The translations under genes were made by a program, and so were the position numbers. A stretch of 54,448 nt of DNA from assembly GCF_000298215.1 (NCBI RefSeq), contig NZ_BAHD01000040.1, positions 1 through 54,448 of the forward strand, read 5' to 3'. The DNA comes from Kineosphaera limosa NBRC 100340 (GTDB lineage: Bacteria > Actinomycetota > Actinomycetes > Actinomycetales > Dermatophilaceae). This document shows, one piece after another, positions 47,595 to 54,448 of the stretch. The notes below the pieces were generated by a model that worked only from the letters and a program-made list of their open reading frames with translations, ran no database searches and was not told the origin of the DNA. Every line of letters starts with the position of its first letter. Positions within the stretch are counted from its first letter, which is position 1.

Positions 47595-47644
47595 GGCGGC
47601 ACCTCACGGGGGGCGGTGCTCAGGGGGAGAGCCGGGGGTCGGCG

Positions 47645-47905
47645 TCAGTGCCAGCGGGACCAGGCGGCCTGTTTGGTGGTGCCGGCCTGCTCGGCCACTC
47701 GGCTCCACGAGCCCTGGGCGGCCAAGGTGCGGGCGGAGGTGCCCAGGGCCAGGCCGAGGTACTCGCTGATGGCGAGCAGCTCCCGGAAGGCGGCCGGGTC
47801 GGGGGTGGCGGCCAGCTCGTCGAGATGCGCCCGGACCTGCGCCGCCAGCTGCGCCACGTCTGCGGAGCCCGGCTCGTCTGCGCTTACCGTCCCTGGCTCA
47901 CCCAT
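47645..47905 (-). CDS. Small protein with HTH-like C-terminus
   Basis: 86 aa, family not recognised with certainty. A helical N-terminal part (VAQLAAQVRAHLDELAATPD, FRELLAISEYLGLALG) is followed by LAAQGSWSRVAEQAGTTKQAAWSRW, which looks like the HTH of the 34747 protein (SWQQIADALGVTRQAVHKK). ATG 47905 lies 22 bases inside the upstream C45-like gene, indicating translational coupling. It may be a regulator or partner of that gene (inference). Confidence 0.65.
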   Translation of the reverse strand: MGEPGTVSADEPGSADVAQLAAQVRAHLDELAATPDPAAFRELLAISEYLGLALGTSARTLAAQGSWSRVAEQAGTTKQAAWSRWH

Positions 47906-49005
47906 GTCTCGATCTGCCCCTCGCCGTCCTCGAAGCCGCGACTCCACGTCGCATCCGGCCAATGGTAGGTCAGGGTGCCGGCGGCCGGCCGATACTGCGC
48001 GGTGTAGAGGGTGCCGAAGCCGCCCGCGTAGTCCGTGCTGCGTACGGGTGCCCGCAGGAACGTCGTGACGAGATCGGCGCTGTCAGCGGCCAGGTGGTTC
48101 TGCAGCAACCGCTGACGTTCGCGGCTGGCCAGCGGTCCCGCGACCTCGGGGTGCTCCACCGTTTGTAGGCGGTGGTTGGTCGTGACCGCCAGGTCGGAGA
48201 CGATCGCGTCGCAGCCCGGCGCGACGAACACCGAGGCGTGCGCCCCACCGGCATCGACGAGCGCCACGTTGTAGCTCTGCGCCACGGGCAAGCGACGCAG
48301 CGTGCGAGCCGCCTCGGCGACATCGCTGCAGGTCTCCAGCAGGTAGCGCACCACGAGCGGGATGGCGAAGCCAGGTGCGGCGTCGGAGCCCGTCGGCCGC
48401 CCGCCGTACGTGAGGCTCACCGCCAGGCCTGCGTCGTTCATGCCGTCGAGCAGGCCCCACAGCATGTCGCTCGTGCCGAGCACCCGCCGCGAGCCGGAGT
48501 AGTTGGTCGAGGCGGCGACCCCCTCGAACAGCTGCGGGTCATAGTCGTAGTTGCGGATCAGGAGTGGCTCGGGCTCGGCTCGGACGACCTGCGAACAGCC
48601 GGTCGCGAACAGCGGCATGCGCCACATCGTCAACATGCGCGCCGCCACCGGGTCAGAACCGGAGAGGGAGGCCAGGCTTAGCCAGGTGTCGTGCAGCTCC
48701 GGCATGTGGGTGCGCAGGGCCGCTTCGGCCTCGGCGAGCGTCGGGAGCGCCGACCATCCCTGGCTCAGGTACCAGGCACGGTAGGCCGGCCATGTCGCCC
48801 GGAAGAGCGCTTGCCAGCGGGGGCCCGGCACCTCCTCGCGGTAGCCGACGAAGGTGAGTCTGCGCGATCCGGACGTCGCCGTCGCCGGAGCGGGAGGAGC
48901 GAGGGCGGCCCAGGCCAGGCCGTAGGCGATCCACCCCGCCCAGTCATCGGCGCGTGCGGGAGCGACAGGGCGGCGGGCGGAACGATGCTGCGTCAAGCAA
49001 TCCAT
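47884..49005 (-). CDS. C45-family peptidase / acyl-CoA:amine acyltransferase-like Ntn hydrolase
   Basis: 373 aa. The Ntn-hydrolase signature of the penicillin acyltransferase/C45 family is visible: ATGCSQVVRAEPEPLLIRNY with putative nucleophile Cys137, then LWGLLDGMNDAGLAVSLTYG, FAIPLVVRYLLETCSDVAEA, NVALVDAGGAHASVFVAPG and TTNHRLQT. In known enzymes the Cys becomes the N-terminus after self-cleavage; whether the ~136-residue proregion is cut here is unknown. Relatives hydrolyse or transfer acyl groups on amides (isopenicillin N, beta-alanyl-histamine). ATG 49005 is chosen; 49059 is an alternative. Divergent from a NylB-like gene. Confidence 0.78.
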   Translation of the reverse strand: MDCLTQHRSARRPVAPARADDWAGWIAYGLAWAALAPPAPATATSGSRRLTFVGYREEVPGPRWQALFRATWPAYRAWYLSQGWSALPTLAEAEAALRTHMPELHDTWLSLASLSGSDPVAARMLTMWRMPLFATGCSQVVRAEPEPLLIRNYDYDPQLFEGVAASTNYSGSRRVLGTSDMLWGLLDGMNDAGLAVSLTYGGRPTGSDAAPGFAIPLVVRYLLETCSDVAEAARTLRRLPVAQSYNVALVDAGGAHASVFVAPGCDAIVSDLAVTTNHRLQTVEHPEVAGPLASRERQRLLQNHLAADSADLVTTFLRAPVRSTDYAGGFGTLYTAQYRPAAGTLTYHWPDATWSRGFEDGEGQIETWVSQGR

Positions 49006-49054
49006 GACGTCAACAGTGACTTGACGATGGGCCTGCGTCAAGTTGGAATTGACG
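48991..49054. promoter_or_regulatory. Three 19-bp dyads (CGTCAA-N7-TTGACG) in the divergent C45/NylB promoter
   Basis: Perfect copies are at 49008-49026 and 49036-49054. A third with one mismatch (CGTCAA-N7-ATGACG) is at 48991-49009 and overlaps the C45-like start codon. Identical arm and spacer lengths point to one dimeric regulator controlling both genes. Confidence 0.65.
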
Positions 49055-49058
49055 GGCA

Positions 49059-49064
49059 TAACAT
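49059..49064 (+). promoter_or_regulatory. Leaderless-type -10 box for the NylB-like gene
   Basis: TAACAT lies seven bases before ATG 49072, supporting that codon over ATG 49063. Confidence 0.35.
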
Positions 49065-49071
49065 GCCGAGC

Positions 49072-50325
49072 ATGGCACCGGATACACACGTCGAGCATCC
49101 CTATTACCAGCCCGAGCCGGGCTCGGCGTGGGACCAAGTGGAGCAATGGCAGCCGCTGCTCGTCATGAAGGAGCCCCTGGTCTCCCTGGCCAACTGGCAG
49201 GAGCCGCACAATGTTCGTTGGTCCTTTCAGCACATGCGTGAGCTCATGCCCAGCGCGGTGATCCACGGCAACGACAACCCGCGGCCGCTACCCGAGCGGC
49301 ACTTCGACCTCGACGGGTTGGAGACCGAGCTGGAGTGGGCGCCCAGCGTCGCCGACCTGCTGCGGGCGACCCAGACCGACGGCTTCCTGGTGATGCACCA
49401 CGGCCGCATCGTCACCGAGCAGTACACGCCGCCGATGGTGCGCCGCACCCGCCACCTCGTGATGTCGGTCAGCAAGTCGATCGTGTCGTGCGTCGCCGGC
49501 AGCCTGGCCGGAGACGGCCTGCTCGACCCGGAGGCCCCGGCGGAACGGTACGTGCCCGAGCTCGCCGGCTGCGGCTACGCCGGCCGCACCGTGCGCGACA
49601 TCCTCGACATGCGCAGCGGGGTGCAGTTCAGTGAGGCCTATCTCGACCCCATGTCGGAGGTGCGGGTCATGGAGCGCTCGATGGGCTGGGCGCCGCGCAA
49701 CCACGGCGACCCGCTCGGCATGTACCCCTACATCCTGAGCATCGCGGCACAGGAGGAGCGCGGCGGTGTCTTCGAGTACCGCTCGATCGACACCGACGTG
49801 CTCGGCTGGATCTGCGAGCGCGCCGCGGACGCTCGCATGGCCGACCTCATCAGCGAGCGGATCTGGGAGCCCATCGGCGCCTTCCATGATGCCGAGGTGA
49901 CACTCGACCCGCTGGCCACCGCCATCCACGACGGTGGCGTGTCGACGACCCTGCGCGACCTGGCCCGCTTCGGGCTCATGATCGCCGCCGACGGCGCCGT
50001 CGGGGAGCGGCAGGTCGTGCCCGCCGAGTGGATGCACACGGCCTGCTACCCGCCGGCGGACGTGCGGGAAGCCTTCGCGGCCAGCGACAACGAGCCGTAC
50101 CTGACCGGCGGGTGGTACCGCAACCAGTTCTGGTTCGTGCCCGGCGACAACGGGCCGATCCAGCTCGCGCTGGGCATCCACGGACAGATGGTGTTCGTCG
50201 AGCGCAGCACCGGCATCGTAGCGGTCAAGCTGTCGAGTTGGCAGCTGCCGCAGGACCCGACCAAGCTGCTCGGCACCATCTGGGCCCTGCGCCAGATCGG
50301 CCGGGTTCTCGACAGCGAGTCGTAG
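49072..50325 (+). CDS. Serine amidohydrolase, NylB/beta-lactamase class C fold (first copy)
   Basis: 417 aa, cytosolic (no signal peptide). Active-site SxxK is Ser132-Val-Ser-Lys135 in LVMSVSKSIVSCVAG; the Tyr motif is in FEYRSIDTDVLGWICERAA; the third element is GIHGQMVFV. The pattern YRSIDTDVLGW and GGWYRNQFW matches 6-aminohexanoate-dimer hydrolase (NylB)-like proteins and esterases rather than true beta-lactamases. Such enzymes cleave amide or ester bonds of small peptides. ATG 49063 is an alternative start. Convergent with the ATP-grasp gene; a second copy lies 2 kb further on. Confidence 0.85.
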   Translation: MAPDTHVEHPYYQPEPGSAWDQVEQWQPLLVMKEPLVSLANWQEPHNVRWSFQHMRELMPSAVIHGNDNPRPLPERHFDLDGLETELEWAPSVADLLRATQTDGFLVMHHGRIVTEQYTPPMVRRTRHLVMSVSKSIVSCVAGSLAGDGLLDPEAPAERYVPELAGCGYAGRTVRDILDMRSGVQFSEAYLDPMSEVRVMERSMGWAPRNHGDPLGMYPYILSIAAQEERGGVFEYRSIDTDVLGWICERAADARMADLISERIWEPIGAFHDAEVTLDPLATAIHDGGVSTTLRDLARFGLMIAADGAVGERQVVPAEWMHTACYPPADVREAFAASDNEPYLTGGWYRNQFWFVPGDNGPIQLALGIHGQMVFVERSTGIVAVKLSSWQLPQDPTKLLGTIWALRQIGRVLDSES

Positions 50326-50378
50326 CGACCCGGCACAGCGCACCCGCAGCGACCGCCTCCCGGCGCCGTCACCGCGCG

Positions 50379-50413
50379 GCGGCCGGGCCGCTCCGAACGA
50401 GCGACCCGGCCGC
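50379..50413. terminator. Bidirectional hairpin between convergent NylB-like and ATP-grasp genes
   Basis: GCGGCCGGGCCGCTC (50379-50393) pairs with GAGCGACCCGGCCGC (50399-50413): 15-bp stem with one mismatch, loop CGAAC. Confidence 0.7.
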
Positions 50414-50451
50414 AACGCTGCGCCGACCTAATGGCCGAGCTAATAGCCGAC

Positions 50452-52095
50452 TTACTTGAGGTAGGCCAGATAGTTCATCGGAGCCGGAGAGGTCTCGACC
50501 GGGGTGGCGCGGTACCGGTTGTGGATGCCTTGGATGAAGGCGCGCGCGGCGTCGGTCAGCTCGCCCTCTTCGGTCTGCATCCGCGACCGCGTGACGAGGA
50601 TGCCCAGGTCGGCGCCCTTGAACAGGTACTCGCCGGGGCCGTAGACGCGCAGGAAGAACGCCTCCTCCGGTTCGTTGAGGTAGGTCCAGTCCAGGGTCTT
50701 GCGCTCGAACGTCAGGGTGCCGTCGTCTCCCAGCCGGTAGATACCGGTCTCGGGGGCCTCGGTGATGAGCCGCAGCTCCGACTTCGAGGTCTTCATGATG
50801 AGCTGGCTGAAGACGTCGGTGGCGGCTAGCTCACGCCACCGTTCGTTGATCTCCTCGACCTCGATGTCGTAGTCGACGTCGAGGTACTCCAGCAGGTGGA
50901 ACAGGAACAAGGGCATGTCGGCGTAGGCGCCGGCCGTCACCGTCGTCAGCGAGCTCACTCCGGAGATGCGGGGGTTGAGTTCGCCGAGGTACACCTCGTC
51001 GGAGTCGAGGTCGACGAGCACGTCGACCTCGAAGAAGCCGCGGTAGCCCTCCTCCCGCAGCCGGTCGCCCAACCGGGAGACGTGCTCGATGGCGCGGGCC
51101 CGCTGGTCGGGACGCAACGCCTGGGGGTACACGTCGTTACCGCACCATCCGCCGCGGTACGGGGTCAGCTCGGGGTAGCCCGTCAGGTCGGTCATGAACG
51201 GGCCGACGATCGTGCCGTGCCGCGTGTTGACCGCCTCTACCGCGGTGGCCCGGTTACGGATCCGCTTCATGACCTTGACCTGCTCACCGACGATGTCGGT
51301 GGAGCACTTGTTCCAGTCGTCGCGGGAGGCCACGAAGAACGTCGTCTTGCCCGAGTCGCCATAGGCCGACTGCAGCACGAGGTCGTCGCCGAGCCCCGCC
51401 GCCTGCGCCTGGGCCAGCAGGTCGTCGTAGTCCTCGACGGTGGTCAGCACGTTCGGCACCGACGGTGCGCCGGCCTCGTTGCCCAGCCGGGTCGTCGTGA
51501 TCTTGGAGTCCAGGTGATTGCGCAGTTCGAAGCTGGGCAGGATGAGGTCGTAGCCGAGTCGCTCGCAGATCGCCTCGGTGCGCTCGTCGAAGAACACCAT
51601 CACGACCTTGGGCCGCTCGCCGGGGGCGTGGCGCTCCATCTGGCGGGCGATGTGCTGCTGCACCGACGGGTGCTCCAGCAGGTAGTTGTTGATGTCTTCG
51701 CCGCTCTCGAAGTCGGCGTGCGCGATGAGCGGTGGTGAGAACACGCGCGGGTGGTAGCCGCCCCAGCTGTCGTAGAACGGGATGTAGGAGAAGTTGCGCA
51801 CCCAGCGGTCGATGCCCAGCAGGTTGAACGACGTCGCGCCGATGAAGAACACCGGGGTCTCGTTGGTGCGGAAGAACGCCCGGATCTCCGAGATGTTGCG
51901 GAGCTTGCGGCGGGCAGGCGCGCCCGAGCCAGCGGCCTCGGCGGTCGCCTCAGCAGAGCCGTCTTGCGCGGCCTCGGCGGCACGCAGCGTGGATTCGGCG
52001 CGCGCCCCCGTCGGGCTGTCGCCGTCGCCCGAGGCATCGGTGGCGGCGTCGGTAGCGGTGTGAGTGGTCTCGAGCGTGTCCGGCGGCTGGTTCAT
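50452..52095 (-). CDS. ATP-grasp carboxylate-amine ligase-like protein
   Basis: 547 aa. Residues 1-~62 are low-complexity (Thr/Asp/Ala). Then come VFFIGATSFNLLGIDRW and SYIPFYDSWGGYHPRVF, which look like the preATP domain. ATP-grasp marks: lid LQSAYGDSGKTTFFV (GDSGKTT 246-252), GFFEVDVLVD, and the Mg-binding Glu372/Asn374 in YLGELNPRISG. The C-terminal ~150 residues are unlike biotin carboxylase, so I do not call it that, although automatic annotations may. It probably joins a carboxylate to an amine or thiol with ATP. GGGAGGAA precedes ATG 52095; an in-frame ATG at 52278 exists. Confidence 0.82.
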   Translation of the reverse strand: MNQPPDTLETTHTATDAATDASGDGDSPTGARAESTLRAAEAAQDGSAEATAEAAGSGAPARRKLRNISEIRAFFRTNETPVFFIGATSFNLLGIDRWVRNFSYIPFYDSWGGYHPRVFSPPLIAHADFESGEDINNYLLEHPSVQQHIARQMERHAPGERPKVVMVFFDERTEAICERLGYDLILPSFELRNHLDSKITTTRLGNEAGAPSVPNVLTTVEDYDDLLAQAQAAGLGDDLVLQSAYGDSGKTTFFVASRDDWNKCSTDIVGEQVKVMKRIRNRATAVEAVNTRHGTIVGPFMTDLTGYPELTPYRGGWCGNDVYPQALRPDQRARAIEHVSRLGDRLREEGYRGFFEVDVLVDLDSDEVYLGELNPRISGVSSLTTVTAGAYADMPLFLFHLLEYLDVDYDIEVEEINERWRELAATDVFSQLIMKTSKSELRLITEAPETGIYRLGDDGTLTFERKTLDWTYLNEPEEAFFLRVYGPGEYLFKGADLGILVTRSRMQTEEGELTDAARAFIQGIHNRYRATPVETSPAPMNYLAYLK

Positions 52096-52278
52096 CGGTG
52101 GTTCCTCCCGTGAGGTCGAGGATGCGGGCGGGGCGGGGGGCGGGGTGGCCAGCAGCGTAGTGGTCGCTGTGGTGTGGCGCGACGGCAGTGCGGTCTGTGC
52201 GTGGGCGGCGTGACGTGAGCCGACTCGAGCTCGGGTGAGCTTCGAGAGCAGTCGGTGGAGCCAGGTCAGATGAGCCAT
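52096..52278 (-). other. Open stretch between the second NylB-like gene and the ATP-grasp gene
   Basis: In frame with the ATP-grasp gene, ATG 52278 would begin MAHLTWLHRLLSKLTRARVG and run through a Thr/Ala/Pro-rich stretch into MNQPP. It overlaps the upstream stop by 13 bases. It could be an N-terminal extension, a short peptide or untranslated leader; the ribosome site at 52104-52110 favours leader. Confidence 0.35.
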
Positions 52279-53456
52279 GGGGCCGCCTGTGGTTGGTTGT
52301 CGGCAAGATGCGCGGTCGCGACCCGACCGGCCTCCACGGCGTCGGAGAACTTCGCCGGGTCTTGCGGGTCTGGCCAACTCGACAGCTTGACGACAACGGC
52401 GTCGGTGTCGGGGTCGACCAAAATCCACTGTCCGTGGATGCCCAGGCACATTAGCGCACGTCCGCCGGTTCGTGGCACCCAGAACTGGTTGCGATAGTGG
52501 CCTGTGCGCAAGCCCTCGACATCGGTGTCGATCTGCTCATCGAGCAGCTGATCAACCCGCGACCGGAACGCCTCGGGGCTGTCCGGGCCGCCGCTGCGAG
52601 TGTCCTTGAAGAACGACGTGGGGACCACCTGGCGCGAGCCGACCGCGCCGCCGTGCAGCACCATGAGCCCGAAACGGGCGACGTCCAGCGGGGTCATCGC
52701 CAGCCCACCCGAACACTGCGGCACGCCGGCGGAGTCGATCGCCATGTCGACCGGGCCGGTGACTCCGAGGCGGGCGAGGAAGAAGGCGATGAGGTCGGCG
52801 ATCGCCACCCCCGACGCACGTTCGAGCACCCAGCCGAGGGCGTCGGTGTCCAACGACCGGTAGCAGAACGGGCCGTCGTGCTCGGCCACCCGCGGGTTGA
52901 ACCTGATGAGGTCGCGCAGGGTCGCTGCCCCGGGGGTGCCGTCGACGGCGCGCGCCAGGTGCGCCAGTTCGCCGTCGGGGTCGTCGTAGTCCTCCCGGTA
53001 ACCGGGACCGCCGGTACGCATATCGAGCAAGTCACGCACGCTGGCCGGCGCGTACCCACCGTCGAGCAACTCCGGAACGTAATCCGCGGCGAGCCGGTCG
53101 GGGTCGAGTTGGCGCGCGCCGATGAGCGAGCCGGCCAGGCACCCCACGATCGACTTGGTGATCGACATCAGCGCCTGCGGCCGGGTCGGGACGCTCCCGT
53201 CGCGGTACCACTGCACGGCGAGGCTGCCCGCGTGCACGACGAGAAAGGCGTCGGTGGCGGTCGCCTCCAGACGTTGGCGCAGCGGTAGGCCGGCCCCGTC
53301 GACGCCGTGCACCGGCAGCCCGAGCACGGTCTCGCCGAGGCGGGCGAGCACTGCCAGGTCGTCGCGCGCCTCGTGCAGGGCGGCGCCGACGGGTTCGGGC
53401 GCATGGCGGTGCAGCGACGCGACGGCGAACGGCAGGCGCCGGCCGATGGGCGTCAC
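52266..53456 (-). CDS. Serine amidohydrolase, NylB/beta-lactamase class C fold (second copy)
   Basis: 396 aa. SxxK is Ser98-Ile-Thr-Lys101 in ALMSITKSIVGCLAG; Tyr199 is in FCYRSLDTDALGWVLERAS; later HYRNQFWVPR and CLGIHGQWILV. These stretches match the first copy (SVSKSIVSCVAG, YRSIDTDVLGW, WYRNQFW, GIHGQ), so the two are paralogues with diverged N-termini. No signal peptide. GTG 53456 has no ribosome site. Same strand as, and just upstream of, the ATP-grasp gene, probably one transcript. Confidence 0.85.
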   Translation of the reverse strand: MTPIGRRLPFAVASLHRHAPEPVGAALHEARDDLAVLARLGETVLGLPVHGVDGAGLPLRQRLEATATDAFLVVHAGSLAVQWYRDGSVPTRPQALMSITKSIVGCLAGSLIGARQLDPDRLAADYVPELLDGGYAPASVRDLLDMRTGGPGYREDYDDPDGELAHLARAVDGTPGAATLRDLIRFNPRVAEHDGPFCYRSLDTDALGWVLERASGVAIADLIAFFLARLGVTGPVDMAIDSAGVPQCSGGLAMTPLDVARFGLMVLHGGAVGSRQVVPTSFFKDTRSGGPDSPEAFRSRVDQLLDEQIDTDVEGLRTGHYRNQFWVPRTGGRALMCLGIHGQWILVDPDTDAVVVKLSSWPDPQDPAKFSDAVEAGRVATAHLADNQPQAAPWLI

Positions 53457-53657
53457 GTCGACCGGCCGGTCGCAAGAGCGTCCACGAGCATGATCAGCAA
53501 CTTAATGCCGTGCACCGACAAGGCGTGGGACCGGGCTCGGCGAGCTCGCTGACCCGGGTGCGCGCCGACGCTGCCCTCTGCCGTGGAGCCGCAGCCCCCG
53601 GCCGCAGCTCGTTGAGGCGCTGCAGGGCGGTGGCGTGGCCCTTGGGAGGATGCTCGG

Positions 53658-54410
53658 GTGAGCGGGCACGTGCTGATCCTTGGTGGCACCGGAGAGGGTC
53701 GCGCGCTGGCGTTTGCCCTCGTCGAGAGTGGCCAGCCGCCCGAAGTCACCTCCTCGCTCGCGGGTCGAGTCGCGGACCCCGCGCTGCCGCCCGGCCGGGT
53801 GCGCGTCGGCGGCTTCGGCGGTGTCGGCGGTCTGGCCCGGTGGCTGACCGAGCATGCTGTGGACGCGGTCGTCGACGCCACCCATCCGTTCGCCGCGACG
53901 ATGAGCCAGCACGCGGCGCAAGCCTGCTCGCGTGTGGGCACGCCGCTGCTGCGGCTACAACGCCCGGGCTGGAGCCAGGCCGCGGGCGACGTCTGGCACC
54001 GATTGCCGACCCTCGCCGCAGCAGCCGGGAAGCTCGACGCGCTGGGGCGGCGGGCGTTCCTGACGATCGGTCGCCAGGAGGTCGCCGCCTTCGCCGACGT
54101 CGACGCCTGGTGCCTGGTGCGGGCCATCGAGCCGCCCGAACCGCCGTTGCCGCGCCGCTGCGAGCTGTTGCTGGCCCGCGGGCCGTTCGACCTGCCCAGC
54201 GAGCGGGAGACGTTGCGGCAGTGGCAGGTCGACGTCCTAGTCAGCAAGGACAGCGGCGGTGAGGCGACGGCCGCCAAACTCACCGCCGCGCGCGAGCTGC
54301 ACCTGCCCGTCGTCCTCGTCGACCGACCTCCGATACCCGAGGGCGTGCCGGTGGTCGACACCGTAGAGGCCGCGCTCGCCTGGGTGGCCGCCACCCTGCC
54401 CGCGATCTAA
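53658..54410 (+). CDS. cobK: Precorrin-6A/cobalt-precorrin-6A reductase
   Basis: NAD(P)H reduction of the corrin macrocycle before CobL acts. 250 aa. LILGGTGEGRALA (from residue 6), TSSLAGR, VGGFGGVGGLARWL, VVDATHPFAATMSQHA, AFLTIGRQEVAAF and LVSKDSGGEATAAKL are standard CobK/CbiJ motifs. GTG 53658 is preceded by GGGAGG. It is divergent from the second NylB-like gene and 6 kb from cbiD, with the hydrolase/ligase cassette in between. The 200-bp gap before it holds no gene. Confidence 0.94.
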   Translation: MSGHVLILGGTGEGRALAFALVESGQPPEVTSSLAGRVADPALPPGRVRVGGFGGVGGLARWLTEHAVDAVVDATHPFAATMSQHAAQACSRVGTPLLRLQRPGWSQAAGDVWHRLPTLAAAAGKLDALGRRAFLTIGRQEVAAFADVDAWCLVRAIEPPEPPLPRRCELLLARGPFDLPSERETLRQWQVDVLVSKDSGGEATAAKLTAARELHLPVVLVDRPPIPEGVPVVDTVEAALAWVAATLPAI

Positions 54411-54448
54411 TCCCTGCGCCCGCGCCCAGACCCCCGCCCGGCCCCCCG

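Noticed and set aside
50452-52095. Biotin carboxylase subunit
   Set aside because: Only the general ATP-grasp motifs fit; no biotin-carboxylase C-terminal domain or carrier/transferase gene nearby.
49072-53456. Beta-lactam resistance genes
   Set aside because: SxxK is present, but the surrounding YRS(I/L)DTD and IHGQ motifs fit NylB-like amidases/esterases, and neither protein has a signal peptide for export.
44085-54410. Cobalamin riboswitch upstream of cobL, cbiD or cobK
   Set aside because: I found no B12-box-like sequence or long structured leader in these gaps.

Overview
The window is high-GC DNA packed with short-spaced, often overlapping genes. Its gene content (PriA, long-form HisG, FbiC/F420 synthesis, DHA2 exporters, many GTG starts) points to an actinobacterium. 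A pyruvate formate-lyase pair and a lone carbamate kinase suggest a facultative anaerobe, perhaps a Micrococcales lineage such as Dermatophilaceae/Intrasporangiaceae. That placement is inference from gene content only.

Layout. 1-4.0 kb: end of priA, then def-fmt-rsmB, whose genes overlap by a few bases. 4.0-9.1 kb: dodecin (flavin storage), an AraC regulator divergent from a VOC/glyoxalase protein, rpe, a SRPBCC protein and a frameshifted recQ. 9.3-14 kb: an FMN riboswitch followed by a complete riboflavin operon, ribD-ribE-ribM(pnuC-like)-ribBA-ribH. 14-20.2 kb: two drug-efflux units, one a broken DHA2 exporter plus aldo/keto reductase divergent from TetR, the other MarR plus a DHA2 exporter with a long C-terminal tail. 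20.5-24.9 kb: fbiC (the deazaflavin FO of F420), hisE, hisG and a small PH-like membrane protein. 24.9-31.3 kb: FUSC membrane protein, DUF4287-like protein, two hypothetical membrane/secreted proteins, carbamate kinase and a two-component system. 31.4-36 kb: ABC ATPase with a frameshifted FtsX-type permease, then a small HTH protein and a ClpN-SRPBCC fusion. 36.2-40.9 kb: pflB-pflA and a uracil/xanthine-type permease. 41.5-44 kb: hisF, an SDR and a frameshifted TetR. 44-54.4 kb: cobalamin genes cobL, cobM, cbiD and, 6 kb further on, cobK. Between cbiD and cobK sits a cassette of a C45/Ntn acyltransferase-like protein, two NylB/beta-lactamase-fold amidohydrolases and an ATP-grasp ligase.

Links between genes. 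Flavin metabolism recurs: the riboswitch-controlled rib operon makes riboflavin and the ribitylaminouracil used by FbiC, dodecin can store flavin, and RibM can import it. The ligase/hydrolase cassette inside the cob locus is the best candidate for an undescribed system. It carries three copies of a CGTCAA-N7-TTGACG-type dyad in its divergent promoter region.

Other themes. (i) About fifteen genes have a TAnnnT-like -10 box 6-8 nt before the start codon, the signature of leaderless transcripts. (ii) Three intergenic inverted-repeat elements of 108-119 bp share a core and look like one dispersed family. (iii) Four otherwise well-preserved genes (recQ, a DHA2 exporter, an ABC permease and a tetR) each carry what fits a single-base frameshift, so either sequence errors or recent decay must be excluded. 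No tRNA, rRNA, CRISPR array, transposase or prophage gene was seen.
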